The notes beneath the pieces were generated by a model, which had not been told where the DNA came from, did not search any database, and worked only from the letters and a program-made list of their open reading frames with translations. From the NCBI RefSeq assembly GCF_000801315.1, contig NZ_CP010054.1, positions 2,914,001-2,978,000 of the forward strand: 64,000 bases of DNA, in the 5' to 3' direction. This document shows, in pieces, positions 34,936-46,048 of this stretch. This DNA is from Hymenobacter sp. DG25B (lineage in GTDB: Bacteria > Bacteroidota > Bacteroidia > Cytophagales > Hymenobacteraceae). Position numbers and translations under genes: made by a program. Every line of letters starts with the position of its first letter. The stretch's first letter is position 1.

Positions 34936-36363
34936 TTACTTACCCACCACCTTAAACAGCATGCCCGAGGACAGCTTGGTGGAAGTTTGCATACCGTTTA
35001 GAATAGCCATTTCCTGGTAGCGGCGGGAAGGAACTCCGTTAGCGGCCAGGGCGCTGGCCAGCGTCTGGCCGGCTTTGGCCGTGCGGATGCGAATGCGCTC
35101 CGGGGCTTTGTTGATTTTAGCGGCATCGGTGAGGCGACGGAAGCCCTGGGCCGTGTTCTGGAAAGTGGGGCCGTACGAGTTCAGCGTCTGGGGGGCACAC
35201 AGGCCAATAAGGGCATAGATGGTTTGCCCATCCTGAATGAGGTAGCTGAGCGTGCTGGCCGATACGCCCTGCTGGCCCACCTGGTCGCCCTGCACAGCCA
35301 GTGCAGGGAAGCCGTTGATGGTGGTGCGGCTGGCCTGCGGCGACTGCAGATTAAGCTGTTTCGCCAGCACCTGGGCGGCTTCGTCCAGGGAATTGCCCGG
35401 GGCCAGCGTCAGAATCTGAACAGCCTTGCCATTGGGCTCTGCCATCTGAAACTGCTGGGGCGAGTTCTGGCTTTTCCAGCCACGAGGCACCGGAAACTGA
35501 AATTTCATTTCGGGGTGGTAGAACACGCTGTTTTCCACGTAGCCCTGGCGCGGGTCTTCGCCATACACCAGACCATCGAGGCGGCGCAGGTACTGGTTAC
35601 GATTTACGGCCAGCTGGCGGCCGCCCACGTTCTGCTTGGCCTGGGCGGCCAGCTTTTTCACCGTGGTGTAGCGGTCGGCGGAATTGGGGTGGGTAGAGAG
35701 GAACGTGGGGATGCTAGCGGCGCCGCTGGCCTGTTCGGTGCGCTGCAGCGTCTGAAAGAAATCGGCCATGTGGGAGGCATCAAACCCGATTTTGGTGGAG
35801 TACTTCACGCCTAGCTGGTCGGCTTCGGTTTCATCACCGCGACCATATTTCAGCATGCCCAGACCTACCACCTGCTGCGCCACCCCACCCACCGACTGCA
35901 TAAGGCGGGGAGCGACAATAGAGCCTAACAGAAAGCCAATACCTGCCACCGTGCTGCGGGTTTGCTGCTTCTGTCCATGGTGTGCGGTAATGTGGCCAAT
36001 TTCGTGCCCCAGTACGCCGGAGAACTGGGCTTCATCATTGAAATAAGCCAGAATACCACGCGTGAAATACACGTGACCATCAGGAGTAGCAAAGGCGTTG
36101 ATAACGGGGGAATCCAGCACAGTGAAGCCTTTTACATCGGCCGGGCGGTCGGATACGCGGCCCATGGCGCTACCTTTTTGGTCCATAAACTGCTGCAGGG
36201 CCGTGTTATTGAGCAGGCCAAACATGGCCACTACCTGAGGGTCGGGCTGGGCGCCCTGCACCGGGGCAGCAGCATTTACGGTAGCGCCCGTGGAGGAGCT
36301 TAACAGCGGCAGGAGTGCCAGTAAAGCACCCACGCTGAGGTTTCGAAAGAGAGACTTTTTCAT
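34936..36363 (-). CDS. M48 family metalloprotease, exported (copy 1)
   Basis: 475 residues with a signal peptide (MKKSLFRNLSVGALLALLPLLSS). It has the zinc motif HEIGHITAHH and the downstream DETEADQLGV that gives the third ligand, plus a STHPNSADRY motif. The middle region (about 255-400) lacks a known motif, and the C-terminal 55 residues (VPSRRYQEMAILNG, GMLFKVV) look like a LysM-type or repeat cap. This is the BepA/YfgC-like architecture: periplasmic quality control of outer-membrane proteins. The next gene upstream is a close paralogue. Confidence 0.88.
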   Translation of the reverse strand: MKKSLFRNLSVGALLALLPLLSSSTGATVNAAAPVQGAQPDPQVVAMFGLLNNTALQQFMDQKGSAMGRVSDRPADVKGFTVLDSPVINAFATPDGHVYFTRGILAYFNDEAQFSGVLGHEIGHITAHHGQKQQTRSTVAGIGFLLGSIVAPRLMQSVGGVAQQVVGLGMLKYGRGDETEADQLGVKYSTKIGFDASHMADFFQTLQRTEQASGAASIPTFLSTHPNSADRYTTVKKLAAQAKQNVGGRQLAVNRNQYLRRLDGLVYGEDPRQGYVENSVFYHPEMKFQFPVPRGWKSQNSPQQFQMAEPNGKAVQILTLAPGNSLDEAAQVLAKQLNLQSPQASRTTINGFPALAVQGDQVGQQGVSASTLSYLIQDGQTIYALIGLCAPQTLNSYGPTFQNTAQGFRRLTDAAKINKAPERIRIRTAKAGQTLASALAANGVPSRRYQEMAILNGMQTSTKLSSGMLFKVVGK

Positions 36364-36482
36364 GGGAGTACAATAGGAAAATCAGGCCAACAGTGGCCGG
36401 ATGGCCTGCCAAACAGCACCAAGGCACCATTCAGCAGGCATTTGGCAGAGTATAGACCAATTTCGGGCCAAACCTTTCCGGC

Positions 36483-37946
36483 CTATTTCTCCACTACTTT
36501 AATGAGGGAGCCAGCATTTACCTGTTCGTTCAGTTGCATGCCGTTCAGGATGGCCATTTCCTCCAGGCGCTTTTCAGGTACGTTGTAGGAGCGCAGGGCG
36601 GCGGCCAGGTTGCTGCGCAGCTTCAGGGTCTTGATGCGCACGCGCTCCGGCTTGCGGTTCAGCTTGTCGGGGTCGGTGAGGCGCTGGAAGGCTTCGGCTA
36701 CGCTGGTAAACTGGGGCGCGTAGCTGGGGAAATCGGCCGGGGCAGATACACCGATGAGGGCGAAGATGGTTTTACCATCCTGAATGAGGTAAGTGAGCGT
36801 GCGCACGCCGGCCACCTGCTGGCCGGTTTGCTGGTCCTGCTGCACCTGGTCGGCTACGAAAGCCAGGGCGGGAAAGCCGTTGATGGTGGTTTTCTTAGAA
36901 TCAGTGGGCTGCAGGCTGAGCTGCTTGGCCAGGTTCTGGGCGGCTTCCTCCAGGGAGTTGCCGGGGGCCAGCATCAGCATTTGCAGCGCCTTGCCGGCGG
37001 GGTCGGCCATCTGGAATTGCTGGGGCGTATTCTGGTACTTCCAGCCCTGGGGTACGGGGAAGCGGAACTTCAGCTCGGGATGGTAGAACACGTTGTTTTC
37101 CACGAAGCCCTGCTTGGGGTCTTCCCCGTACACAATGCCGTCAATCATGCGCAGGTACTGGTCGCGGTTGATGGCCAACTTGGGGTTGCCGTTTTTCTGC
37201 TTCCAGTCGGCAGCCAACTGTTTTACGGTGTTGTAGCGGTCCTCGGGGTTAGGGTGCGTGCTGAGGAAGTCGGGAATGGCTTCGGCACCGCTCTGGGCCT
37301 GCTCCCGGGCAAGGGTCTGGAAGAAATCGGCCATTTCGGAAGCATCATACCCAATTTTGGAGGAGTATTGCACCCCCAGCTCATCGGACTGCCGCTCATC
37401 ATCACGGCCAAACTTTAGGAACAGCAGCTGCATGCCCTGCATGGCCTGCTCGCCAAACTGCGCCAGCTTGGGTGAGGCAATCATGGCCCCCATCAAACCC
37501 ACCTGCCCAATAATGGCGCTGGTTTGCTGCTTGGCGGAGTGCCGGGCCGTTACGTGGCCAATTTCGTGACCCAGCACGCCGGCAAACTGCGCTTCGTTGT
37601 TGAAGTGGGCCATAATGCCGCGCGTGAAATACACGTAGCCACCGGGAATGGCAAAGGCGTTGATAATGGGCGAATCAACAATGCGAAAGTTGTAGGTCAG
37701 CTCGGGGCGGTGCGAGATGGCGCCCATCTGCTTGCCCTTTTCATTGATGAACTTCTGCAGCTTATCATCGGGATACAAGCCAAACTGGGCCACCACGGCG
37801 GGGTCCGACTGCTGACCCATGGCCAGCTCCTGCCCTTCCGACACCAGCATCACTTCTTTTTTGCCGGTGACGGGGTTGGTAGCGCAGGCATTTAGGAACA
37901 GCGCGGCCGCAACCGAGCTGCTTAACAGGAAAGGACGTATTTTCAT
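36483..37946 (-). CDS. M48 family metalloprotease, lipoprotein (copy 2)
   Basis: 487 residues. Signal peptide with lipobox LNAC (Cys about 21), then the zinc motif HEIGHVTARH, RQSDELGV and LSTHPNPEDRYNTV. It is collinear with copy 1 along the whole length, including the EDPKQGFVENNVFYHPELKF middle part and the C-terminal cap (MAILNGMQLN). The clear difference is the lipid anchor, which copy 1 lacks. The two genes are 119 bases apart on the same strand and presumably arose by tandem duplication. Confidence 0.88.
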   Translation of the reverse strand: MKIRPFLLSSSVAAALFLNACATNPVTGKKEVMLVSEGQELAMGQQSDPAVVAQFGLYPDDKLQKFINEKGKQMGAISHRPELTYNFRIVDSPIINAFAIPGGYVYFTRGIMAHFNNEAQFAGVLGHEIGHVTARHSAKQQTSAIIGQVGLMGAMIASPKLAQFGEQAMQGMQLLFLKFGRDDERQSDELGVQYSSKIGYDASEMADFFQTLAREQAQSGAEAIPDFLSTHPNPEDRYNTVKQLAADWKQKNGNPKLAINRDQYLRMIDGIVYGEDPKQGFVENNVFYHPELKFRFPVPQGWKYQNTPQQFQMADPAGKALQMLMLAPGNSLEEAAQNLAKQLSLQPTDSKKTTINGFPALAFVADQVQQDQQTGQQVAGVRTLTYLIQDGKTIFALIGVSAPADFPSYAPQFTSVAEAFQRLTDPDKLNRKPERVRIKTLKLRSNLAAALRSYNVPEKRLEEMAILNGMQLNEQVNAGSLIKVVEK

Positions 37947-38073
37947 GGGAGGGAGAATTGGTGGGAAAGAAGAGCGGAACAGGCATCCCGCCGGGGCAAA
38001 GCCTCCTTATAGTAGACAAAGGCCATGCCGCAACGGGTAGCCCTTGCAACGCAATGCTCCGGTAGAGGTTACG

Positions 38074-39402
38074 TTAGGCTGGTTTGGGGCTTTGCTCCTC
38101 TGATTTCTCCTCATCTTCCTGCTCGGCTTCCGCCAGCTGCTGATCTTCCAGCTCTACGGTGGTGGGGCGCCCGTGCCACCGGTCCAGCCAGTTCATGACG
38201 GGCGTAGCCAGCATACCGTGTACTATGATGGAGGTAAGCACCGTGAAGCCCGTAATAGCCCACAGCTCCCGCATCTGCGGAAAATCGGCCTTGGTGACGG
38301 CAAAAGCCAGATAAAAGAAGGAGCCGATACCCCGGATGCCGAAGGTGGAAATAACCAGTCGCTCCGGGAAATTGAGGCGCGAAATGCGGCTGCGCCACAG
38401 CGTTAGCATGCCGCCCAACGGCCGCAGCAGAAACAGCGCAAAAAGCCCCAGCCCCGCGCCGCGCCAGGTGAGCGGGGCCAGCAGCCCGCGCGCCAGGGCG
38501 CCGCCAAAAAGAATCAGAATAACCACAATGAACAGCCGCTCCAGCTGGTCCGTGAATTCGTGCATCTCGGTATGGTACTCGTGGCTACGCTCGTGGGCGC
38601 GCAGCGTAATGGCGGCAATAAAAACTGCCAGGAAACCATACCCGTGCAGCATCTCCGTAACCCCATAGGCCACCAGTGTAACAGAAAGCGCTACAAACCC
38701 ATAGGCCTCCGGGTTGATCCGAATGCGGTGAGGCAGGTCAAAAATCAGGAATGACAAGACTTTGCCGGCCATCCAGCCGCCTACTACGCCCGCCCCCAGT
38801 CGGTAGAGCATATCCATCCAGGCCCACTCCAGCAGCCGCTCCGAAATAGACAGCGTAGAGGGCAGCAACGCCAGCGCCAGGTACACAAACGGAAAGGCCA
38901 GCCCATCATTCAGGCCAGCTTCGCCCGTGAGAGCAAAGCGCACATTGTCTTCGCGGCCCTCGCCGGGGTTGCCCACCTGCACGTCGCCGGCCAGTACGGG
39001 GTCGGTGGGAGCCAGGGTGGCCGCCAGCAGCAGCGCTGAGGCCGGCAGCAGGCCCGCCAGACGCCAGGCCACCACCATAAAGCCAGCAATGGATACCACC
39101 ATGAGAATGAGCACCAGTTGCAGGGGCACGCGCCAGCGCCAGAACGAAAACGGCCGGTCTATCTTGAGGCCGGTACCGGTGAGGGCCACAATCACGCACA
39201 GCTCCGTGAGGTGCGTGGTGAAAGGCGCATACCGGACAGGATCCGGGTTGGGCAGGCCCAGGGGCAAGGAATATACCAACGCCCCCAGCCCTACAAACAG
39301 AATGGGGTACGAAAGCGGATATTTGCGAAGCAGGGAAGGCAGCCAGGCTACAGCCAGAATGGCTATACCCATTACTACCAAAGCCAAGTTGTAGAGCGAC
39401 AT
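38074..39402 (-). CDS. CPA1-family cation:proton antiporter
   Basis: 442 residues, about 12 membrane segments. It has NhaP/CPA1 features: AATLAPTDPVLAGDVQVG (TDP motif), LTGEAGLNDGLAFPFV (the ND pair of the ion site) and FGIRGIGSFFYLAFA. It exchanges Na+ or K+ for protons at the inner membrane. The last 45 residues are a hydrophilic Glu-rich tail. It is the second Na+/H+-type antiporter in the window beside nhaA. Start ATG 39402. Confidence 0.88.
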   Translation of the reverse strand: MSLYNLALVVMGIAILAVAWLPSLLRKYPLSYPILFVGLGALVYSLPLGLPNPDPVRYAPFTTHLTELCVIVALTGTGLKIDRPFSFWRWRVPLQLVLILMVVSIAGFMVVAWRLAGLLPASALLLAATLAPTDPVLAGDVQVGNPGEGREDNVRFALTGEAGLNDGLAFPFVYLALALLPSTLSISERLLEWAWMDMLYRLGAGVVGGWMAGKVLSFLIFDLPHRIRINPEAYGFVALSVTLVAYGVTEMLHGYGFLAVFIAAITLRAHERSHEYHTEMHEFTDQLERLFIVVILILFGGALARGLLAPLTWRGAGLGLFALFLLRPLGGMLTLWRSRISRLNFPERLVISTFGIRGIGSFFYLAFAVTKADFPQMRELWAITGFTVLTSIIVHGMLATPVMNWLDRWHGRPTTVELEDQQLAEAEQEDEEKSEEQSPKPA

Positions 39403-39583
39403 CCAACGGAGGTGAGGAGAGGCAGAAGTAAGTACCGCTTACGCAAGTGCGCCGCTTTTGGCTACCACGCGTTGCTGGAGGAAGTGGAGGTTAAATTTCA
39501 AAAACCGCCGGGCGGTGCCTGCCGTCCGGTACCGGAAAAATGCTATGTTTACCTGGCAGCAGTAGCCCGCTGCCCGGCCTATT

Positions 39584-40576
39584 ATGACAGAGAAGATTCT
39601 TGCCTCCCTGCGGGCCCAAAAGCTGGTATCGGCGGAGCAGGCTGCGGCTATTACCACCTACGAGCAGACCAAGCCTTTTGCGCTCTACTACGAGCTGCGG
39701 GCACTACTCGCGCTGGGCGTCACGCTGCTGAGCACCGGGCTGGGCCTGCTGATTTATCAGCATATTGACAGCATTGGCCATGGCTTTATAGTGGCGGGCA
39801 TAGCGCTGCTTAGCGCCGGGGCGTTTGCCTACGCCTACCGGAAGCGGCAGCCGTTTACCTGGCAGACCAACCCCACCCTTACTACCGGCGCCGACTACGC
39901 CCTACTGCTGGCCTGCCTCACCTTTCTCACGCTGGTAGGTTACCTGCAGTACCAGTATAACCTGTTTGGCAGCCGCTACGGCCTGCTGGTGCTGCTGCCC
40001 ACCCTCGTGTTCTTTTACTGCGCCTACCGCTTCGACCACCGCGGGGTGCTGTCTATGGCCATTACCGGGCTGGCCGCCTGGGTGGGCGTAACCATAGCGC
40101 CCCTGTCGGTTTTCACCCAAAACAACTATGCCCTCCCCCACCTGAGCTATGCTGCGCTTGGCTTGGGGCTGTTACTGTGCGCAGTAGGGCTGTTTTCTGA
40201 ACATGAGGACCGCAAAAGGCACTTCGCCTACTCCTATCTGCTGCTGGGCAGTAATCTGGCCCTAGTGGCCGCCAGCAGCACCTTGTGGCATGATGCCGCG
40301 GAGCTGCGCTTTCTACCCCCGGTGCTGGCGGCACTGCTGATTCTGGCCCTGAGTGGGGGCTTGTACTGGTACGCCCGCCGGAGCCACTCCTACGTTTTTC
40401 TGCTGCTGGGGGCGCTGTACGGGTATATGGCCTTCACCTACCTTTTCTTTCAGCTGCACAGCTCCATCAACATAACATTAGCCTTCCTGTATTTTCCGCT
40501 TTCCACAATTGGAGCCATTCGGCTGCTCTTCAACCTGAAAAAGATTATGGGAATCCATGAAAGCAAAGGCGTATAA
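39584..40576 (+). CDS. DUF2157 membrane protein
   Basis: 330 residues. A soluble N-terminal helical segment (MTEKILASLRAQKLVSAEQAA in part) precedes about 9-10 membrane helices, the pattern of DUF2157. Function is unknown. It overlaps the next gene by 20 bases, a sign of translational coupling. The N-terminal LVSAEQAAAI resembles NLLSAEQVKSI of that neighbour. Confidence 0.78.
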   Translation: MTEKILASLRAQKLVSAEQAAAITTYEQTKPFALYYELRALLALGVTLLSTGLGLLIYQHIDSIGHGFIVAGIALLSAGAFAYAYRKRQPFTWQTNPTLTTGADYALLLACLTFLTLVGYLQYQYNLFGSRYGLLVLLPTLVFFYCAYRFDHRGVLSMAITGLAAWVGVTIAPLSVFTQNNYALPHLSYAALGLGLLLCAVGLFSEHEDRKRHFAYSYLLLGSNLALVAASSTLWHDAAELRFLPPVLAALLILALSGGLYWYARRSHSYVFLLLGALYGYMAFTYLFFQLHSSINITLAFLYFPLSTIGAIRLLFNLKKIMGIHESKGV

Positions 40577-41774
40577 CGAACAGAGGATTTTCAATGGACT
40601 GGTGCAGCAAGCCGCCCGGCGGTGGAACAAACTCAATCTGCTATCAGCGGAGCAAGTGAAGTCAATAACCTTGGCGTATCCCGATGACCACTATGCCCCG
40701 CACCTGCTTACAAAAATTGCGCTCTTCATCCTCACCTGTATTGGCACTTTTGGGGCAGCGCTGTTCGTGTTCCTGATGGTTGGCTCCTTCTCGCAGTATG
40801 GCTTGCAGGAAGAACAGCTGTTTATCGCAGGCTCTGTACTCTGTGGCTTAGGTGCCTTTTTTTTTCTGGGAGTAGTAATTGCTAATGATAGGCTGTACCG
40901 CTCCGGTCCCGATAATGCCTTGCTCTACCTCGGCCTGAGCTTTCTAGTGGCCGCTCTGTGGCTCTTGTACAGCCTGGTACTACCGGGCCCCATGCAGGCG
41001 GAAGGATTAATTGCCCGCGGGCTGCTGTGGCAGCTACTGCTGCCCGTTTGGCTTGTACTGCTGGCAGCGGTGCTGCGCTACGCCGACCCTGTGGTAGCGA
41101 CTGCAAGCCTGGCAACGTACCTGGCAATTGTGGCCACCTTTACGTTGCAGTTCACGCTGGGCAAAGCGCTACTGCCGTTTGTGCTGATGCTGGCTGCCGG
41201 TGGTAGCTACTACACCGTAAAGCACCTCTCTCGTCGTCCCGATGCCTACTACCACACCAGCCTGCTGACCACAAAAGTCCTTTCAATAGCATGCTTTTAC
41301 CTGGCCGGCAACTACCTGATAGTGCGCGAAGGCAACGCCCTGCTCCATAACCTGCCGGTTTCCACCCAAATCAGCTTCGCGCCGCTTTTTTACTTTTTCA
41401 CGGCAGCTATTCCCCTGCTGTACCTCTACACGGCATTGCGGCGCGCCGACCGTATTTTTCTGCACACTGGCCTGCTTACCCTGGCATTTTCTCTGTATAC
41501 CATTCGGTTTTACCGGCAGGTGTTACCCCTGGAAGTGGCGCTTACCCTGGGCGGCGCGGCGCTTATTCTGGTAGCGGGCTGGGCACTGCGCTACCTGCGA
41601 CCCGCCCGCCACGGCCTCACCTCCGAGCCAGCCAACAGCCCCGCTTTTGCGCACCTGAACCTGGAAGCGTTGGTTACCTCTCACCTCACTGAACACAGCC
41701 TGAAAGTACCGGAGCGGGGCTTTCAGTTTGGCGGTGGCTCTTCGGGTGGTGGTGGCGCCGTTGGGGAATATTAA
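40557..41774 (+). CDS. DUF2157-like membrane protein with Gly-rich tail
   Basis: 405 residues from ATG 40557. An N-terminal soluble stretch (NKLNLLSAEQVKSITLAYPDD) precedes about 11 hydrophobic helices, then a cytoplasmic or external segment ending FQFGGGSSGGGGAVGEY. Such Gly/Ser-rich tails ending in an aromatic occur in DUF2207/TPM-type membrane proteins. It overlaps the DUF2157 gene and probably works with its product. Function is unknown. Confidence 0.72.
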   Translation: MKAKAYNEQRIFNGLVQQAARRWNKLNLLSAEQVKSITLAYPDDHYAPHLLTKIALFILTCIGTFGAALFVFLMVGSFSQYGLQEEQLFIAGSVLCGLGAFFFLGVVIANDRLYRSGPDNALLYLGLSFLVAALWLLYSLVLPGPMQAEGLIARGLLWQLLLPVWLVLLAAVLRYADPVVATASLATYLAIVATFTLQFTLGKALLPFVLMLAAGGSYYTVKHLSRRPDAYYHTSLLTTKVLSIACFYLAGNYLIVREGNALLHNLPVSTQISFAPLFYFFTAAIPLLYLYTALRRADRIFLHTGLLTLAFSLYTIRFYRQVLPLEVALTLGGAALILVAGWALRYLRPARHGLTSEPANSPAFAHLNLEALVTSHLTEHSLKVPERGFQFGGGSSGGGGAVGEY

Positions 41775-41808
41775 GCAAGCACAAGAGTCTGGCGTTTGAT
41801 TTTCCGGG

Positions 41809-43140
41809 CTACGGCCGGCGCCCGTTCACGGCGGTGCGCTGGTAGCCAATGAGCAAATCGGCGCGGGAGCCCGGCGGGCGGTAATACACCAGCAGGTCGT
41901 ACTCATTTTCGGTTTCCTGGTGGCTGCCTTCAAAGTAGGCTTCGTTGGGAACGGCGGCTCCGCCCACGGCAAAGGAGTAGTTGTAATAGCCCTGCTTCAG
42001 CAGCGCGTGGCCCGTGTATTCCTGCTGGGCAGCATCGTACGTCAGTTTGAACTCCTCTTTTAGCTGCCAGTCAGACAAAGCGCCCAGCACGTACACCGGG
42101 CCAGGAGCGGCTTGTGGGGCGCGTAGCCGGAAAGTAACGTCCAGGTAATCGGCGTTAGTGGCGCCGTTGCCGTAGTCGCGGCTCTCGAACACGCGCTGGC
42201 CATTCACGTCCTCGTACTGGGTGTAGGCCTGCTCGCGGCGGGTAGCTTCGGGCTGCAGCAGGGCCGCGCGCGGGGTGGCCTCGGCATTTAGCTTGGCTAC
42301 CCCTACGCCCAAGGCGCGGTAGCTGCGCAAATCCACAAACCGGTACTCTGACAGACCCAGAAAGGCATTTTCAAAGTTAAAATATTGGTATTCCAGCCGC
42401 CGTTCCGCATCGCGCACAAAGGTGGGGCGCAGGTTATAATGGGCGTTGTCCCACCGGAAATTCTGCCGCAATACCACTTTCACTTCCTGCGCCGGGTTTA
42501 CCAGGTTCACGCCCCCGTAGCTAATGCCAAAGTTGAGCTGCTGCATGGTGTAGCGCTCCTGTCCCGCGGCCAGCGGGCCCGGCTGCAGGAAGGTGCGCAC
42601 CTGCTCTTCGTACACCAGCACCCGGCGCGAAAGCAGCGGCGTGCCCGCCCCGTTTTGCACCACCAGCAGGTAGTTACCGCTGATTTTCACGCGCGGCACC
42701 CGCAACCGGTAGTGGAAATACGGCACCCGGGTATTCACGGAGGTGCGGTAATCCGTCAGCAGAAACTCGTTGATGTCACTCAGAAACTGAATATCGGTGA
42801 GAATGGAGGGCGTCCAGTCCACGTTGCAATGCACCAGCTTAGCGGTGAGGCGCTGGCTTTGCTGGCCCAATACGTCAAACTCCAGCACCACAGGCTGCGC
42901 CTGGGCCAGCGGCACTACGGGCGGCTCAAACACCTCGGTGGGTTGCCCGGAGCCTACGTAGCATTGCACCGACTGCACATCTTTGGAGTAGATATAGTCC
43001 TGGTAGCGCAGTGCCACCTTCGGCGTTTGCACCGGGCTGCTCTGGCCCGTTCGGGCAGCGTTAGGGTCGGTTATTGGCGTACCCAGGGGCACGCAGGCGG
43101 TGGCGAGGAAAAGCAGAGCGGGTGCGAAACGGTGATGCAT
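41809..43140 (-). CDS. Type IX secretion system plug protein (DUF5103)
   Basis: 443 residues with an N-terminal signal and a Cys at about residue 16 (LLFLATAC) that may be lipidated. It has the DUF5103 pattern: PVVLEFDVLGQQ, LVHCNVDWTPS, FLSDINEFLLTDYRTS, YFHYRLRVP and a C-terminal NEYDLLVYYRPPGSRADLLIGY. In the T9SS of Bacteroidota this protein occludes the SprA translocon before cargo release. It supports the T9SS assignment of the M36 peptidase. It lies apart from other T9SS genes in this window. Confidence 0.85.
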   Translation of the reverse strand: MHHRFAPALLFLATACVPLGTPITDPNAARTGQSSPVQTPKVALRYQDYIYSKDVQSVQCYVGSGQPTEVFEPPVVPLAQAQPVVLEFDVLGQQSQRLTAKLVHCNVDWTPSILTDIQFLSDINEFLLTDYRTSVNTRVPYFHYRLRVPRVKISGNYLLVVQNGAGTPLLSRRVLVYEEQVRTFLQPGPLAAGQERYTMQQLNFGISYGGVNLVNPAQEVKVVLRQNFRWDNAHYNLRPTFVRDAERRLEYQYFNFENAFLGLSEYRFVDLRSYRALGVGVAKLNAEATPRAALLQPEATRREQAYTQYEDVNGQRVFESRDYGNGATNADYLDVTFRLRAPQAAPGPVYVLGALSDWQLKEEFKLTYDAAQQEYTGHALLKQGYYNYSFAVGGAAVPNEAYFEGSHQETENEYDLLVYYRPPGSRADLLIGYQRTAVNGRRP

Positions 43141-43162
43141 AAGCGCGAATGTAATATGAATA

Positions 43163-43278
43163 GTAGCGCGAAGCTCCGGCTTCGCGTACGAGCGAAGCGA
43201 GTAGCAAGCTGGCGCTGACGAATAGCTTACGCGTAGAAACTCGCTCTGCTCGTGCGCAAAGCCGGAGCTTCGCGCTAC
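43163..43278. repeat. REP-type palindrome upstream of the RAYT gene
   Basis: Arms begin GTAGCGCGAAGCTCCGGC and end with the reverse complement. The arm pairs over about 40 bases with a few mismatches around a 35-base centre. The sequence is shared with 43917-44021 on the other side of the RAYT gene. Confidence 0.85.
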
Positions 43279-43300
43279 TTTTAACTTAGTAAGTCGGCTT

Positions 43301-43906
43301 ATGGCTAGTTCAGACCTGATTCAATACCGGCGCAACTTGCCCCATATTTTACCACCGGGCACTAACCTGTTTATAACTTTTCGTTTGGCTGATTCCCTGC
43401 CACGTGTTGTGCTTGACCAACTGCGGGATGAATGGAATCTTCTCTCTCAGGAAGATGCTGATGAAAGTGAGGCCTATGCTCGGCAGAAGCGCTACTTCGG
43501 CAGGTTTGACCATCTCCTTGATCAGGCCGACCACGGGCCAATCTGGCTTTCAGAGCCTACAGTGGCAGAAGCAGTGCGCGAGGCCCTTCACTATTATGAT
43601 GACCGGGCGTATCGGCTGATCTGTTACTGCGTTATGCCCAATCATGTCCATCTGGTCATTACGCTACCCGATGATGCGCAGCCCCTGGCCCGCACGCTAC
43701 AATCCATCAAAAGCTATACGGCTGCCAAAGCTAATTTACTGCTACAACGCACTGGCCAGTTCTGGCAGCGGGAAAGCTACGACCACCTGGTGCGTGATGC
43801 TGCCGAAATGGAACGGGTAATAAGCTACGTGCTGGAAAACCCCGTAAAAGCAGGCTTAGTAGATGACTGGCAAATCTGGCCCCATTCGTACTGGAAGGAA
43901 GAGTAG
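43301..43906 (+). CDS. REP-associated tyrosine transposase (RAYT, Y1/HUH)
   Basis: 201 residues. It has the HUH motif in NHVHLVITLP, an upstream AYRLICYCVMP, and the catalytic tyrosine region FWQRESYDHLVRD, followed by YVLENPVKAGLV, the signature of single-copy RAYTs of the IS200/IS605-like superfamily. It is flanked on both sides by matching REP palindromes, i.e. a REPtron. It is thought to mobilise REP elements by ssDNA cleavage and joining. It starts at ATG 43301, 23 bases after the left REP; the right REP starts 11 bases past its stop. Confidence 0.93.
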   Translation: MASSDLIQYRRNLPHILPPGTNLFITFRLADSLPRVVLDQLRDEWNLLSQEDADESEAYARQKRYFGRFDHLLDQADHGPIWLSEPTVAEAVREALHYYDDRAYRLICYCVMPNHVHLVITLPDDAQPLARTLQSIKSYTAAKANLLLQRTGQFWQRESYDHLVRDAAEMERVISYVLENPVKAGLVDDWQIWPHSYWKEE

Positions 43907-43916
43907 CGCAAAAATA

Positions 43917-44021
43917 GTAGCGCGAAGCTCCGGCTTCGCGTACGAGCAACGCGAGTTCCAGGCGTAGGCTGACGCGTGGTTACTCGCTGCACTCGTACGC
44001 GAAGCCGGAGCTTCGCGCTAC
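43917..44021. repeat. REP-type palindrome downstream of the RAYT gene
   Basis: Same outer arms as 43163-43278 (GTAGCGCGAAGCTCCGGC...), with a shorter, partly different centre (both share GCTGACG). It sits between the RAYT stop and the ABC-F stop. Confidence 0.85.
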
Positions 44022-44045
44022 TATCTTAATTGATCTAACTCGGCC

Positions 44046-45953
<1,908 letters not shown>

Positions 45954-45976
45954 CTACTTTGCGAGGTATCAGGCCG

Positions 45977-46005
45977 CAAAGGTACGGGTTTGTAGATTGA
46001 AGCAA
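45977..46005 (-). promoter_or_regulatory. Promoter of the ABC-F gene
   Basis: Minus-strand TTG (46005-46003), 18 bases, then TACCTTTG (45984-45977). It is 23 bases upstream of ATG 45953. Confidence 0.6.
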
Positions 46006-46048
46006 CTAGGCTAACTTTGGCTACTGTTTAATCGTCATGCAATAACCT

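Noticed and set aside
36534..37418. 294-residue plus-strand frame opposite the M48 lipoprotein gene
   Set aside because: Antisense to a convincing protease gene; low-complexity Gly/Leu/Val composition.
43301..43906. RAYT gene as a normal IS200/IS605 insertion sequence
   Set aside because: The flanks are REP palindromes of ordinary RAYT type; no TnpB gene, no IS-type ends with target-adjacent tetranucleotide could be seen.
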